Source: 2-01-FULL-40-13 sp964433155
GTDB taxonomy: Bacteria; Patescibacteriota; Microgenomatia; UBA1406; GWC2-37-13
Length of the DNA: 39,567 nt
Direction: 5' to 3'
Assembly: GCA_964433155.1 (NCBI GenBank)
Contig: CAYSQE010000014.1
Span: 1-39,567 of the forward strand
The translations under genes were made by a program, and so were the position numbers. Shown here piece after piece: positions 23,292 through 29,936 of this stretch; the first letter of the stretch is position 1, and the number at the start of each line of letters is the position of its first letter. The notes under the pieces were generated by a model. The model did no database searches. It saw nothing but the letters and a program-made list of their open reading frames with translations, and had not been told where the DNA came from.

Positions 23292-23888
23292 TTAATATCC
23301 CGACGTGGCAATAAAATTGACGGTTGTTTCATATGTGCCGGTTTTTTTTGGGGTAGAAGAGTCGAGCCTGAAGATAATTTCGGCTTCTGAATAAGTCTTT
23401 TTACGGGTTTTATTCAAAATCATTGTCGGGAAATCGCCTTTATTTTGATTTGGTAGGGAGCGTAAATCTTTACCAACCAAACTGTATTTTATATCAATTG
23501 TTTCTCCAGAAGAGTTTTTGAGAAGATATTCTTGGATGAGGCTTAGAGTTGAGTCTTGATCAGAATGGCCTTCTAATTTTAGGGATAATTCTTGATTTTT
23601 AGCTAGATCGATAAGGCTTTCTGATATTAAAACAGAGATAGATTTAGAACTTGCTGTTATTGCAACTGCCCCATTTTTTAAAAACTCATTAGAGGCTTCA
23701 CGGCCAAATATTGAGGCAAGCGAATATGTCTTGGTTTTGCCTTTGTTGATATTTATATCCAGTTTTTCCAGCTCAAGACGAAAACGAGGAGATTCAAGCT
23801 CGATAGCTTGAATGTGAGTAGTTAGTAGTTCGTAGTTTATAGTTAAAATAAGAAACAAAACAAGATAAGTTAGGATTTTTTTTGCCAT
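23292..23888 (-). CDS. Secreted protein of unknown function
   Basis: 198 residues with an N-terminal signal peptide (hydrophobic 5-19, cleavage near IQAIELES) and a beta-rich remainder, closing with YETTVNFIATSGY, as in small exported beta-sandwich proteins whose last strand is required for folding. No transmembrane segment follows the signal peptide. It is the first gene of a two-gene unit with the C-terminally anchored protein 5 bp downstream, so the two probably form a surface complex. The end of its signal peptide (TINYELLTTHI) is encoded by heptanucleotide repeats at 23820-23847. Divergent from secE, 36 bp apart. Confidence 0.65.
   Translation of the reverse strand: MAKKILTYLVLFLILTINYELLTTHIQAIELESPRFRLELEKLDININKGKTKTYSLASIFGREASNEFLKNGAVAITASSKSISVLISESLIDLAKNQELSLKLEGHSDQDSTLSLIQEYLLKNSSGETIDIKYSLVGKDLRSLPNQNKGDFPTMILNKTRKKTYSEAEIIFRLDSSTPKKTGTYETTVNFIATSGY
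23820..23847. repeat. Heptanucleotide repeat tract (agttagt family) encoding part of a signal peptide
   Basis: agttagt, agttcgt, agtttat, agttaaa. Same family as 15682-15709 and the right arm at 22167-22201. Confidence 0.75.
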
Positions 23889-23912
23889 ATTAAAAGTATA
23901 GCGAATGTATGT

Positions 23913-23918
23913 TACAAT
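23913..23918 (+). promoter_or_regulatory. Extended -10 promoter of secE, apparently leaderless
   Basis: TGT immediately before TACAAT gives an extended -10. It ends 6 nt before the ATG at 23925, so transcription should start at the start codon. No good -35. Confidence 0.5.
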
Positions 23919-23924
23919 ATCTCG

Positions 23925-24125
23925 ATGGATAAAAAATCTTTGCCAGTGCCTACCTTTACCAAGGACGTAATCGATGAGCTCAAAAAAGTTACCTGGCCAA
24001 CCAGAAAAGAGACTATTAGATTGACTTCGGTCGTCATTGGAATATCCTTGATAATAGGATTATATATAGGTATAATAGACATTCTCCTTACAAAAGCTTT
24101 GGAGTTAGTGACAAAATTCAGATAA
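23925..24125 (+). CDS. secE: Preprotein translocase subunit SecE
   Basis: 66 residues, the short single-helix bacterial form. FTKDVIDELKKVTWPTRKET is the conserved amphipathic segment (ELKKVxWPTRKE), followed by one membrane helix (about 34-56). SecE clamps SecY in the inner-membrane protein channel. The order secE-nusG-rplK-rplA is the universal bacterial arrangement and supports the call. It ends 6 bp before nusG. Confidence 0.95.
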   Translation: MDKKSLPVPTFTKDVIDELKKVTWPTRKETIRLTSVVIGISLIIGLYIGIIDILLTKALELVTKFR

Positions 24126-24131
24126 AAATTT

Positions 24132-24719
24132 ATGGATCAAACACAAACAGTTAAAGACCACCAAGAAGCAGTAAAGACAAATCTTCCCGTTGATGCACGA
24201 GGCAAATGGTATGTAATCCATGTCCAGACTGGTTATGAGGGAAGAGTTAAGACAGCTTTGGAACAAAGAATCAAAAGTTTAGGCGTTGAAGAAAAGATTT
24301 TTGAAGTTGTCATACCGATGAGGGAGGTAATCATCGTAAAGAAAGGAAAAAAGTCAAAGGTAAATGAAAAAGTTTTCCCCGGTTATGTCTTGATCAAGAT
24401 GATCTTGGATGACGACTCTTGGCTTGTTGTCAGGACAACAGAAGGAGTTACGGGTTTTGTTGGGGCAGGTCTCAAGCCAACACCCATATCCGATAAAGAA
24501 GTAGAGGCTATTATGAAGTTTGTACAGCAAGAACAGCCAAAGTTTAAGACAAAGTTCTCTGCCGGAGAGGCTGTAAAAATAACAGAAGGACCATTTGCAG
24601 ATTTTTTGGGGACAATAGAGGCGATCGATGAACAGAGAGGAAAGGTGAGAGTTCTTGTGTCTATATTTGATCGTGAAACACCGGTTGAGTTAGATTTTTT
24701 ACAAGTCGCTAAATTATAA
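24132..24719 (+). CDS. nusG: Transcription termination/antitermination protein NusG
   Basis: 195 residues. NGN domain from KWYVIHVQTGYEGRVKTALE through VFPGYVLIKMILDD and TEGVTGFVG, then a KOW domain (GEAVKITEGPFADFLGTIEA, VSIFDRETPVELDF). NusG binds RNA polymerase beta-prime clamp and modulates pausing and Rho or ribosome coupling. Length is normal, with a short charged N-terminal extension. Follows secE by 6 bp. Confidence 0.95.
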   Translation: MDQTQTVKDHQEAVKTNLPVDARGKWYVIHVQTGYEGRVKTALEQRIKSLGVEEKIFEVVIPMREVIIVKKGKKSKVNEKVFPGYVLIKMILDDDSWLVVRTTEGVTGFVGAGLKPTPISDKEVEAIMKFVQQEQPKFKTKFSAGEAVKITEGPFADFLGTIEAIDEQRGKVRVLVSIFDRETPVELDFLQVAKL

Positions 24720-24843
24720 TATTTTCGCTCGAATGCGTCTTTTCGCTTATGCATCAAGCTAGTAAGCTTTAAAAGTATTTATGTACTTGGCAGCCACGCG
24801 TGACATAAGCTCAAATACGCACTCTTCGCTCTAAATTAATTTT

Positions 24844-25272
24844 ATGGCAAAAAAAGTTAAAACTTTAGTAAAGCTAAATCTTCCTGCGGGTGAGGCAACG
24901 CCGGCTCCTCCTGTTGGCCCCGCCTTGGGACAACACGGTGTGCCGATTATGGACTTTATCAAAGAGTACAATGCCCGTACGGCAAAGCTTAAAGGTCAAA
25001 CAATTCCTGCTGTGATTACCGTTTATGAAGATCGTAGTTTTACTTTCATCACCAAACTTCCTCCAGTTGCGGCCATGATAAAAAAGAAAATTTCGCTACA
25101 GAAGGGCTCTGGAAAGCCTAATACTGAAAAGGTAGGGAAGTTGTCAAAAAAACAAGTTGAGGAGATTGCCAAAGAGAAGCTTGCTGATTTGAATACAGAT
25201 GACGTTGTACAAGCTATGAAGGTAGTTGCTGGAACAGCAAGGAGCATGGGAGTGGAGGTGGAGAATGGGTAA
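24844..25272 (+). CDS. rplK: 50S ribosomal protein L11
   Basis: 142 residues, full length. VKLNLPAGEATPAPPVGPAL and GVPIMDFIKEYNART are the N-terminal domain with its proline-rich hinge; GTARSMGVEV is the C-terminal rRNA-binding signature. L11 with 23S rRNA helices 43/44 forms the GTPase-associated centre. A 124-bp spacer separates it from nusG, the usual place for an rplK-rplA leader bound by L1 in feedback control, but I could not identify the L1-site fold there. Confidence 0.95.
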   Translation: MAKKVKTLVKLNLPAGEATPAPPVGPALGQHGVPIMDFIKEYNARTAKLKGQTIPAVITVYEDRSFTFITKLPPVAAMIKKKISLQKGSGKPNTEKVGKLSKKQVEEIAKEKLADLNTDDVVQAMKVVAGTARSMGVEVENG

Positions 25273-26113
25273 AATTCGAACTCGTATCATCGGTTTAGAA
25301 GAAACAGAAAAGAAACAAAAAGAAGAGCAAAAAAGGCGCTCGGCAGAAAAAAAGGAACATAAAATTCGTGCCCAAGGGTTGAAGGGTGGAGAGAGGATGA
25401 AGCAGGTAGAGGTTGGAGAAGAAGCTGTGGCTAAAATGGAAAAGGCAAAGAAGATACTAGAAGAAAAACGGTCAGAAAAAAAAGAGACAAAGAGATTAGA
25501 GACTAAGAGATTGAAAAAAAAGACCAGAGGCGCTAGCTACAAAAAAGCTCTGAAATTGGTTGATAAAAAGAAGGTTTATAGCTTAGAAGAGGCGATCAAG
25601 CTTTTGAAAAAGATGAAGTTTGCCAAGTTTGACGAATCTGTTGAACTACATCTAAATGTTGAAAAGACTGGTCTCAAGGGCGAAGTGGAACTTCCTCATG
25701 CAACGGGAAAAACAGTAAAAGTAACGATTGTCGACGAGGCAGTTTTAGCCAATATTGAAAAAGGAAAACTTGATTTCGATGTACTGTTAACTCATCCCCA
25801 GCACATGCCCAAGCTTGCACGTTTTGCCAAAGTTTTAGGCCCTAAAGGCCTCATGCCAAACCCAAAAGCCGGTACCATTTCTACAAAACCAGAAGAGGTC
25901 GCCAAAAAATATTCCAAAGGAGCTTTGCGCTGGAAAACAGAGCCAAAAGCACCACTTATCCACCAGATGATAGGAAAGGTCTCGTTCGACGAAAAGAAAT
26001 TGATCGAAAACGCCTCTCTCCTTTTAGACTCAGTTGGCAAAGGTCATATTCAAAAAGCCTTCATCAAAACCACGATGAGCCCAAGTGTAAAGCTTGATTT
26101 AGATAAAGCCTAA
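25265..26113 (+). CDS. rplA: 50S ribosomal protein L1, with N-terminal extension and shortened domain II
   Basis: Start chosen at the ATG at 25265 (8-bp overlap with rplK), giving 282 residues. The first ~90 form a Lys/Glu-rich, probably coiled or disordered extension (EETEKKQKEEQKRRSAEKK and more) absent from standard L1. The core starts at SYKKALKLVDKKKVYSLEEA and includes FDESVELHLNV, LDFDVLLTHPQHM, VLGPKGLMPNPKAGT and IGKVSFDEKKL. Between GKTVKVTIV and LDFDV the usual ~25-residue stretch with the GAD-VG motif of domain II is missing. L1 binds 23S rRNA helices 76-78 in the mobile stalk and often represses its own operon. The gene ends 4 bp inside the convergent kinase-like gene. Confidence 0.9.
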   Translation: MGKIRTRIIGLEETEKKQKEEQKRRSAEKKEHKIRAQGLKGGERMKQVEVGEEAVAKMEKAKKILEEKRSEKKETKRLETKRLKKKTRGASYKKALKLVDKKKVYSLEEAIKLLKKMKFAKFDESVELHLNVEKTGLKGEVELPHATGKTVKVTIVDEAVLANIEKGKLDFDVLLTHPQHMPKLARFAKVLGPKGLMPNPKAGTISTKPEEVAKKYSKGALRWKTEPKAPLIHQMIGKVSFDEKKLIENASLLLDSVGKGHIQKAFIKTTMSPSVKLDLDKA

Positions 26114-26787
26114 AGTTTAAATCTTCTTTTTGCAAGGATGACGATTGTATCTGAGGCGTCTTTTACCGAGAGCTTCTTTCCTGTACTAATAACTATATTA
26201 TAATGATGAGCTTTGTTGGGATCATGATTGAATACATTTTTGACAAAATCCACTCTTTTTCTATCAGATTCTTGGATGCGTTCAATTGCCTCTTTACGTG
26301 ACACACGTTCAAACTCCATCATCCATTTAATTCTTTGGTCCATTTCGCAGATTGTCCTAACTTTAAGACCATGAGGAAAGAGAAAATTTGCTCCTCTACC
26401 AACAATGATTGCGAAGCCGCGGTTACCAATGGTTGAGAGAATTTTTACCAGATGTTTATAGTAGTTTCCTAGATTAAGATAGCGCTTACCGAAAAAATCG
26501 TCGATCACCTCTTCAACCAGGGAAATATTGCTTTCGTCAACCTCTTTGACGAGTTTACGTTCAAGATGAGCCTCTTTAGCGATCTCATCGACGATATCTT
26601 CGTGGAATACTTTCCATGGTTTACCCAATTTTTTAGCAACAAGAAAGGCAATAGGTCGACCGCCAGAGCCTTTTTCTCGTGAGATTGTGATGATGGGTGG
26701 TTCTTTTTGAGCCAAAAAGGATCGTTTTCTCCAATATGAGAGATTTGCAAAAATATTTCTGTTGATAAGCTCGAAGAGCTTTCTCAT
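26110..26787 (-). CDS. Cytidylate kinase-like family protein
   Basis: 225 residues of the cytidylate-kinase-2 type: PPIITISREKGSGGRPIAFL has a P-loop-like nucleotide binding strand, followed by GFAIIVGRGANFLFPHG and a lid-like region rich in Arg/Asp (ERIQESDRKRVDFVKNVFNH). The family is predicted to phosphorylate CMP or a related nucleotide, but most members are uncharacterised and the standard Cmk residues are only partly present. The 3' end overlaps rplA by 4 bp on the opposite strand. Transcribed alone. Confidence 0.75.
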   Translation of the reverse strand: MRKLFELINRNIFANLSYWRKRSFLAQKEPPIITISREKGSGGRPIAFLVAKKLGKPWKVFHEDIVDEIAKEAHLERKLVKEVDESNISLVEEVIDDFFGKRYLNLGNYYKHLVKILSTIGNRGFAIIVGRGANFLFPHGLKVRTICEMDQRIKWMMEFERVSRKEAIERIQESDRKRVDFVKNVFNHDPNKAHHYNIVISTGKKLSVKDASDTIVILAKRRFKL

Positions 26788-26835
26788 GAAATTCTACAAT
26801 CATTGTAGTACTGAACTAAGAAAAATCAAGGGTAT

Positions 26836-27747
26836 CTATTTAAGAAAGTTAAGATAGCCTTTCCTTTTTAAGAAGTAGATCAATAATAGTGCTGGGATCC
26901 AAATGACTGAATAGACAGCAATCCAGATAATTAATGTACCCAGTTGTCTTGCCTTAGAAATAACCGATCGGATGGCTTGTTTAAAGATGACTTGTGGTCT
27001 CCAAGTCTCACTGGGTGCGTATGGAAGAGCTAATTCATCGGTTGAGAGGTAGATAGTGAGCTTTGCCATCTCGGCATTTTTTTCAAGATAGTTTTGTTGA
27101 CCTTTAAGGGCGTCAATTTGAGATTGCAGATTTATAATCTCTCTCTGAACGTTTAAGATGTCTTGGATTTGCGTTGCCTTATCCAATATTTCTTCAAATT
27201 TAGCCTTGGTTTTTAAAAGTGTTTGGAGTCGGGCTTCATTATCAACAAATTGATCGGTGACGTCTTCGCCTGAAAGATTTTCACTAATTACTTTTACCGC
27301 TAGTCCACGCAATTGATCGAGTGTAAGGTTAAGTTGTTTCGCTGGAACACGGACAGTAACCGTAGCACTTGGTGCGTCCTGTGGGTTATTGAGATTTGAG
27401 TTGACCATATAACCGCCAAAGCTTTCCGCAGTTTGGATGATTCGTTTCTGCACCTCAACGACATTATTTACTAGAAGTGAAAGATAAGATTCGCTTATTA
27501 CTAAGCGATTGGTTACGTTTGGCGCCGGGGCAGCTTCTTCCCTAGGAGACATAACATCAGGAAGACTGAAGTCAAGATTATTAGAAGAGCCTGGAGCAAA
27601 TTTCATACCGATTCCAGAAGAGCCATCCATAGTCTGTGAAAATGGAATTGGTCGAAAAGACGATCGGGTATAGATAAGATATCCAATAACAAGAAGTAAA
27701 AGCACAAGAAGTTTATGAGTTTTAATCCAAGCAAAAAATCTGAACAT
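26836..27747 (-). CDS. DUF4349 membrane protein
   Basis: 303 residues: an N-terminal transmembrane segment (about 12-26), a Pro/Ala-rich linker, then a DUF4349 domain with LVISESYLSLLVNNVVEVQK, AESFGGYMVNSN, ATVTVRVPAKQL and a long coiled coil (FVDNEARLQTLLKTKAKFEE through LEKNAEMAKL), closing with two hydrophobic helices at about 258-290. The domain is widespread in bacterial envelopes and has no known activity; the coiled coil suggests oligomerisation outside the membrane. Monocistronic. Confidence 0.8.
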   Translation of the reverse strand: MFRFFAWIKTHKLLVLLLLVIGYLIYTRSSFRPIPFSQTMDGSSGIGMKFAPGSSNNLDFSLPDVMSPREEAAPAPNVTNRLVISESYLSLLVNNVVEVQKRIIQTAESFGGYMVNSNLNNPQDAPSATVTVRVPAKQLNLTLDQLRGLAVKVISENLSGEDVTDQFVDNEARLQTLLKTKAKFEEILDKATQIQDILNVQREIINLQSQIDALKGQQNYLEKNAEMAKLTIYLSTDELALPYAPSETWRPQVIFKQAIRSVISKARQLGTLIIWIAVYSVIWIPALLLIYFLKRKGYLNFLK

Positions 27748-27805
27748 AACTTAAAATTACTATTTTGCTAATTGAATGTCAAGTTCCTATGATATGATAA
27801 TTTAA

Positions 27806-28291
27806 ATGAATCCTAAAGTTGACACCTACACAGAGTTTTGGCAGTACCTTTCTCAGCCGCAGAAGGATCTAATTTTGGAAGGTCAATACTTGATGAATGA
27901 TATTATCAAGCATAATGCCTATCATTTTAAAGACTATTCCTTTTTGGTTTTTCCCTTTGCCAAATCATATGAGGGATTTTTAAAACAGCTTTTTAAAGAT
28001 GTCAAGTTTATATCTCATCTTGACTACATCTCTGATCATTTGAGGTTGGGAAAACTGATGTCTCCAAATCTAGTTGATAAATTAGGGGATCGTTCACTTT
28101 ATCTTAAAATGAAAAATACAGTTACAAAAGAATTTGCCGATAGAGTTTGGGCTGCTTGGAAAATGGGAAGGAATCAAATCTTTCATTACTATCCTCATAA
28201 TTATAAATCCATTTCATTTGAGGAGTCGGAGCGTATTGTAAATCAGATAATCCAAACGATGGAAGAAGCATATATTAAATTAAAAAATTAA
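27806..28291 (+). CDS. HEPN-like protein related to the RnlA toxin C-terminal domain
   Basis: 161 residues, all helical in character. YSFLVFPFAKSYEGFLKQLF (44-63) resembles the conserved core of the RnlA/LsoA C-terminal domain, and GRNQIFHYYPHN contains an intact R-x4-H (Arg122, His127), the catalytic signature of HEPN ribonucleases. RnlA degrades mRNA after phage infection and is held by RnlB; here no N-terminal RnlA domains and no antitoxin gene are visible. It could be a minimal HEPN RNase or a nucleic-acid-binding relative. A -10-like GATAAT ends 4 nt before the ATG, suggesting a leaderless mRNA. The 3' end overlaps the convergent gene by 12 bp. Confidence 0.6.
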   Translation: MNPKVDTYTEFWQYLSQPQKDLILEGQYLMNDIIKHNAYHFKDYSFLVFPFAKSYEGFLKQLFKDVKFISHLDYISDHLRLGKLMSPNLVDKLGDRSLYLKMKNTVTKEFADRVWAAWKMGRNQIFHYYPHNYKSISFEESERIVNQIIQTMEEAYIKLKN

Positions 28292-29506
28292 ATCATCGAT
28301 TGTATTTTCCAATACTCCATCCAAGTATACAACTTGTTGAAATAAAGCTCCGAAGGTATCTAGGACTCCCCGCGCAGACTGTCTCGTATTTTCAACCACA
28401 TTTGACACCGCAGATGGTTGTTGTGTTGGTTGAGGTTGTTGTTGAGGATTAGATTGTTGTGAGGTTGGCTGAGGGGTAGTCAGACCAAAAAATGCTCGCA
28501 CTCTTTGTCTTAAAGAGGTCGATTCGTTATTCTGATTCTGGTTTCTATTCTGACTTGTTGTTGGGGTCGGAGTTAAGGTAACGGTTGGGTTTGGACTGTC
28601 TGTAGGTGTGGCTGTCGCACCCGGCGGTGGCGTGGATGTAGGTTGTTTGCTAGTTTTTGAAACAGAAACATCTAGATTAAGTGTAGCTCCAGATGAAAGA
28701 TTGCCTGACTTTGTTCCATCTTTAATTTTCCATCCAGAAGGAACTTCCATGATCGTTGCTGTATATGAGCCTACGGCTGTACCTGAATTTCCATCTGCGC
28801 CGTTCCAGGTGGCCGAACCTGCCTCGCATACATATGGAAATCCGCCGCGAGAAGTGCAGGATGATTGAGCTAAGCCATAAACTTTAAGAAGCTCGCCAAA
28901 GCGATGTCCTCCAGATGATGGCCCTTCAATGTATACAGATACAGTTTTTGATTCATTCCATAAAGCCCCAGTAAGTGATTCTTTGTGAACAGATATTTTC
29001 ACTTTACCGCCTTTGCCTTGTGGTGGTTGGGTGGGATTTTGCGTTGCGTTTGGAGCAGGAGTATTTGTGGGATTTTTCCCACCATCACAGATGGGCCTCA
29101 TTGTTCCCTCAGATGCTCCAATCATACATCCATACCCATTCGCGCTATTTGTGTATCCTTCATGGTAACCCCAATACCAACCGCAATGGCCACGATATTT
29201 AATTCCCTCTGGCAGTTGATTGCACGTTGATGGTTTACAATAGCCTCGATAGTTAGTATCTGCATTACCTGCATCCCACTCACAGGCGTGATAAGGTTGT
29301 TCAGCATCAGGTAGATCGTAAATATCATCCCCAACCTCTTCCAGTCGTCGTAATATCTCAGCACAGCATGAAGGTTCGGTTTGACATAGTGGATGGCAGG
29401 AAGGAGCGGCTTTGCTTTGATAGGTAAGTCTATTTGAAGATAAAAAAATAATCGAGGCTAAAGAAGCAACCAAAAGAAAGGTCAAAATAAAGATAGATTT
29501 TTTCAT
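28280..29506 (-). CDS. Secreted Cys-rich surface protein with Pro/Thr- and Gln-rich linkers
   Basis: I chose the Met at 29506 (MKKSIFIL, a normal signal peptide) over 29533, because the latter overlaps a divergent small gene. About 408 residues: signal peptide; a Cys-rich domain (CHPLCQTEPSCC to GYGCMIGASEG) with about twelve cysteines likely paired in disulphides; a PTNTPAPN/PTQPPQG linker; a beta domain (VKISVHKESLTGALWNESK, GSYTATIMEVPSGWKIKDG); then long Pro/Thr and Gln/Asn repeats (TSTPPPGATATPTDSPNPT), typical of wall-spanning stalks. No anchor at the C-terminus was recognised. Function unknown; likely adhesion or cell wall contact. Confidence 0.65.
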   Translation of the reverse strand: MKKSIFILTFLLVASLASIIFLSSNRLTYQSKAAPSCHPLCQTEPSCCAEILRRLEEVGDDIYDLPDAEQPYHACEWDAGNADTNYRGYCKPSTCNQLPEGIKYRGHCGWYWGYHEGYTNSANGYGCMIGASEGTMRPICDGGKNPTNTPAPNATQNPTQPPQGKGGKVKISVHKESLTGALWNESKTVSVYIEGPSSGGHRFGELLKVYGLAQSSCTSRGGFPYVCEAGSATWNGADGNSGTAVGSYTATIMEVPSGWKIKDGTKSGNLSSGATLNLDVSVSKTSKQPTSTPPPGATATPTDSPNPTVTLTPTPTTSQNRNQNQNNESTSLRQRVRAFFGLTTPQPTSQQSNPQQQPQPTQQPSAVSNVVENTRQSARGVLDTFGALFQQVVYLDGVLENTIDDLIF

Positions 29507-29531
29507 TATGATTATGCTATATTGATTATAC

Positions 29532-29627
29532 ATGAGACAGAAATTCTATTACATATTATATTTTTCGTTTGTTGGCATAGTAAGTTTGGCTATAACTCTG
29601 TTTCTTGATTTTTACTATTTTCAATAA
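29532..29627 (+). CDS. Possible 31-residue membrane peptide
   Basis: An ATG frame of 31 codons with a basic start (MRQKFYYILYFSF) and one hydrophobic stretch, ending TAA 6 bp before the next gene's GTG. It is preceded by TATATT/GATTAT sequences that could serve as a -10 box. Spacing and membrane character suggest a first small gene of the ATPase operon, but it could be chance. Confidence 0.35.
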   Translation: MRQKFYYILYFSFVGIVSLAITLFLDFYYFQ

Positions 29628-29633
29628 CAAACT

Positions 29634-29936
29634 GTGCAAATAAAGCTTGGCCGGTTTTTGCTTGACGAGAAAGATTTTTTTATATTCTTTTTGGGAATAT
29701 TTCTTCTCTTGATCTTTGTATTGAAAATCCCAATTTTTCCTTTTCGTTTTAGCTCATTAATGGTCGTTTTTTTATTTCTTTTGACAACTCGATCTCTGAT
29801 AAGCAGCCTTAAATTTAACTCCTATTTTTTTATCGCTTTCTTGGGTTTTATTTTCAGCACCTTTTTGTCTCCATATGGTCTCGTGATATATTTTGTGGTT
29901 GCGATGATTTTGTATAGAAAGACTAACCTTATATGA
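29634..29936 (+). CDS. Small four-helix membrane protein, unknown
   Basis: 100 residues, GTG start, with four short hydrophobic segments (FFIFFLGIFLLLIFVL, SSLMVVFLFLLTT, YFFIAFLGFIFSTFL and YGLVIYFVVAMILY) and few charges. It overlaps the start of the P-type ATPase gene by 4 bp (ATGA), so translation is coupled; a role as an accessory or assembly subunit of the ATPase is possible but not shown. No family recognised. Confidence 0.55.
   Translation: MQIKLGRFLLDEKDFFIFFLGIFLLLIFVLKIPIFPFRFSSLMVVFLFLLTTRSLISSLKFNSYFFIAFLGFIFSTFLSPYGLVIYFVVAMILYRKTNLI

Noticed and set aside
24383..24757. 124-codon minus-strand frame over nusG
   Set aside because: Shadow of nusG in another frame; nusG itself is unmistakable.
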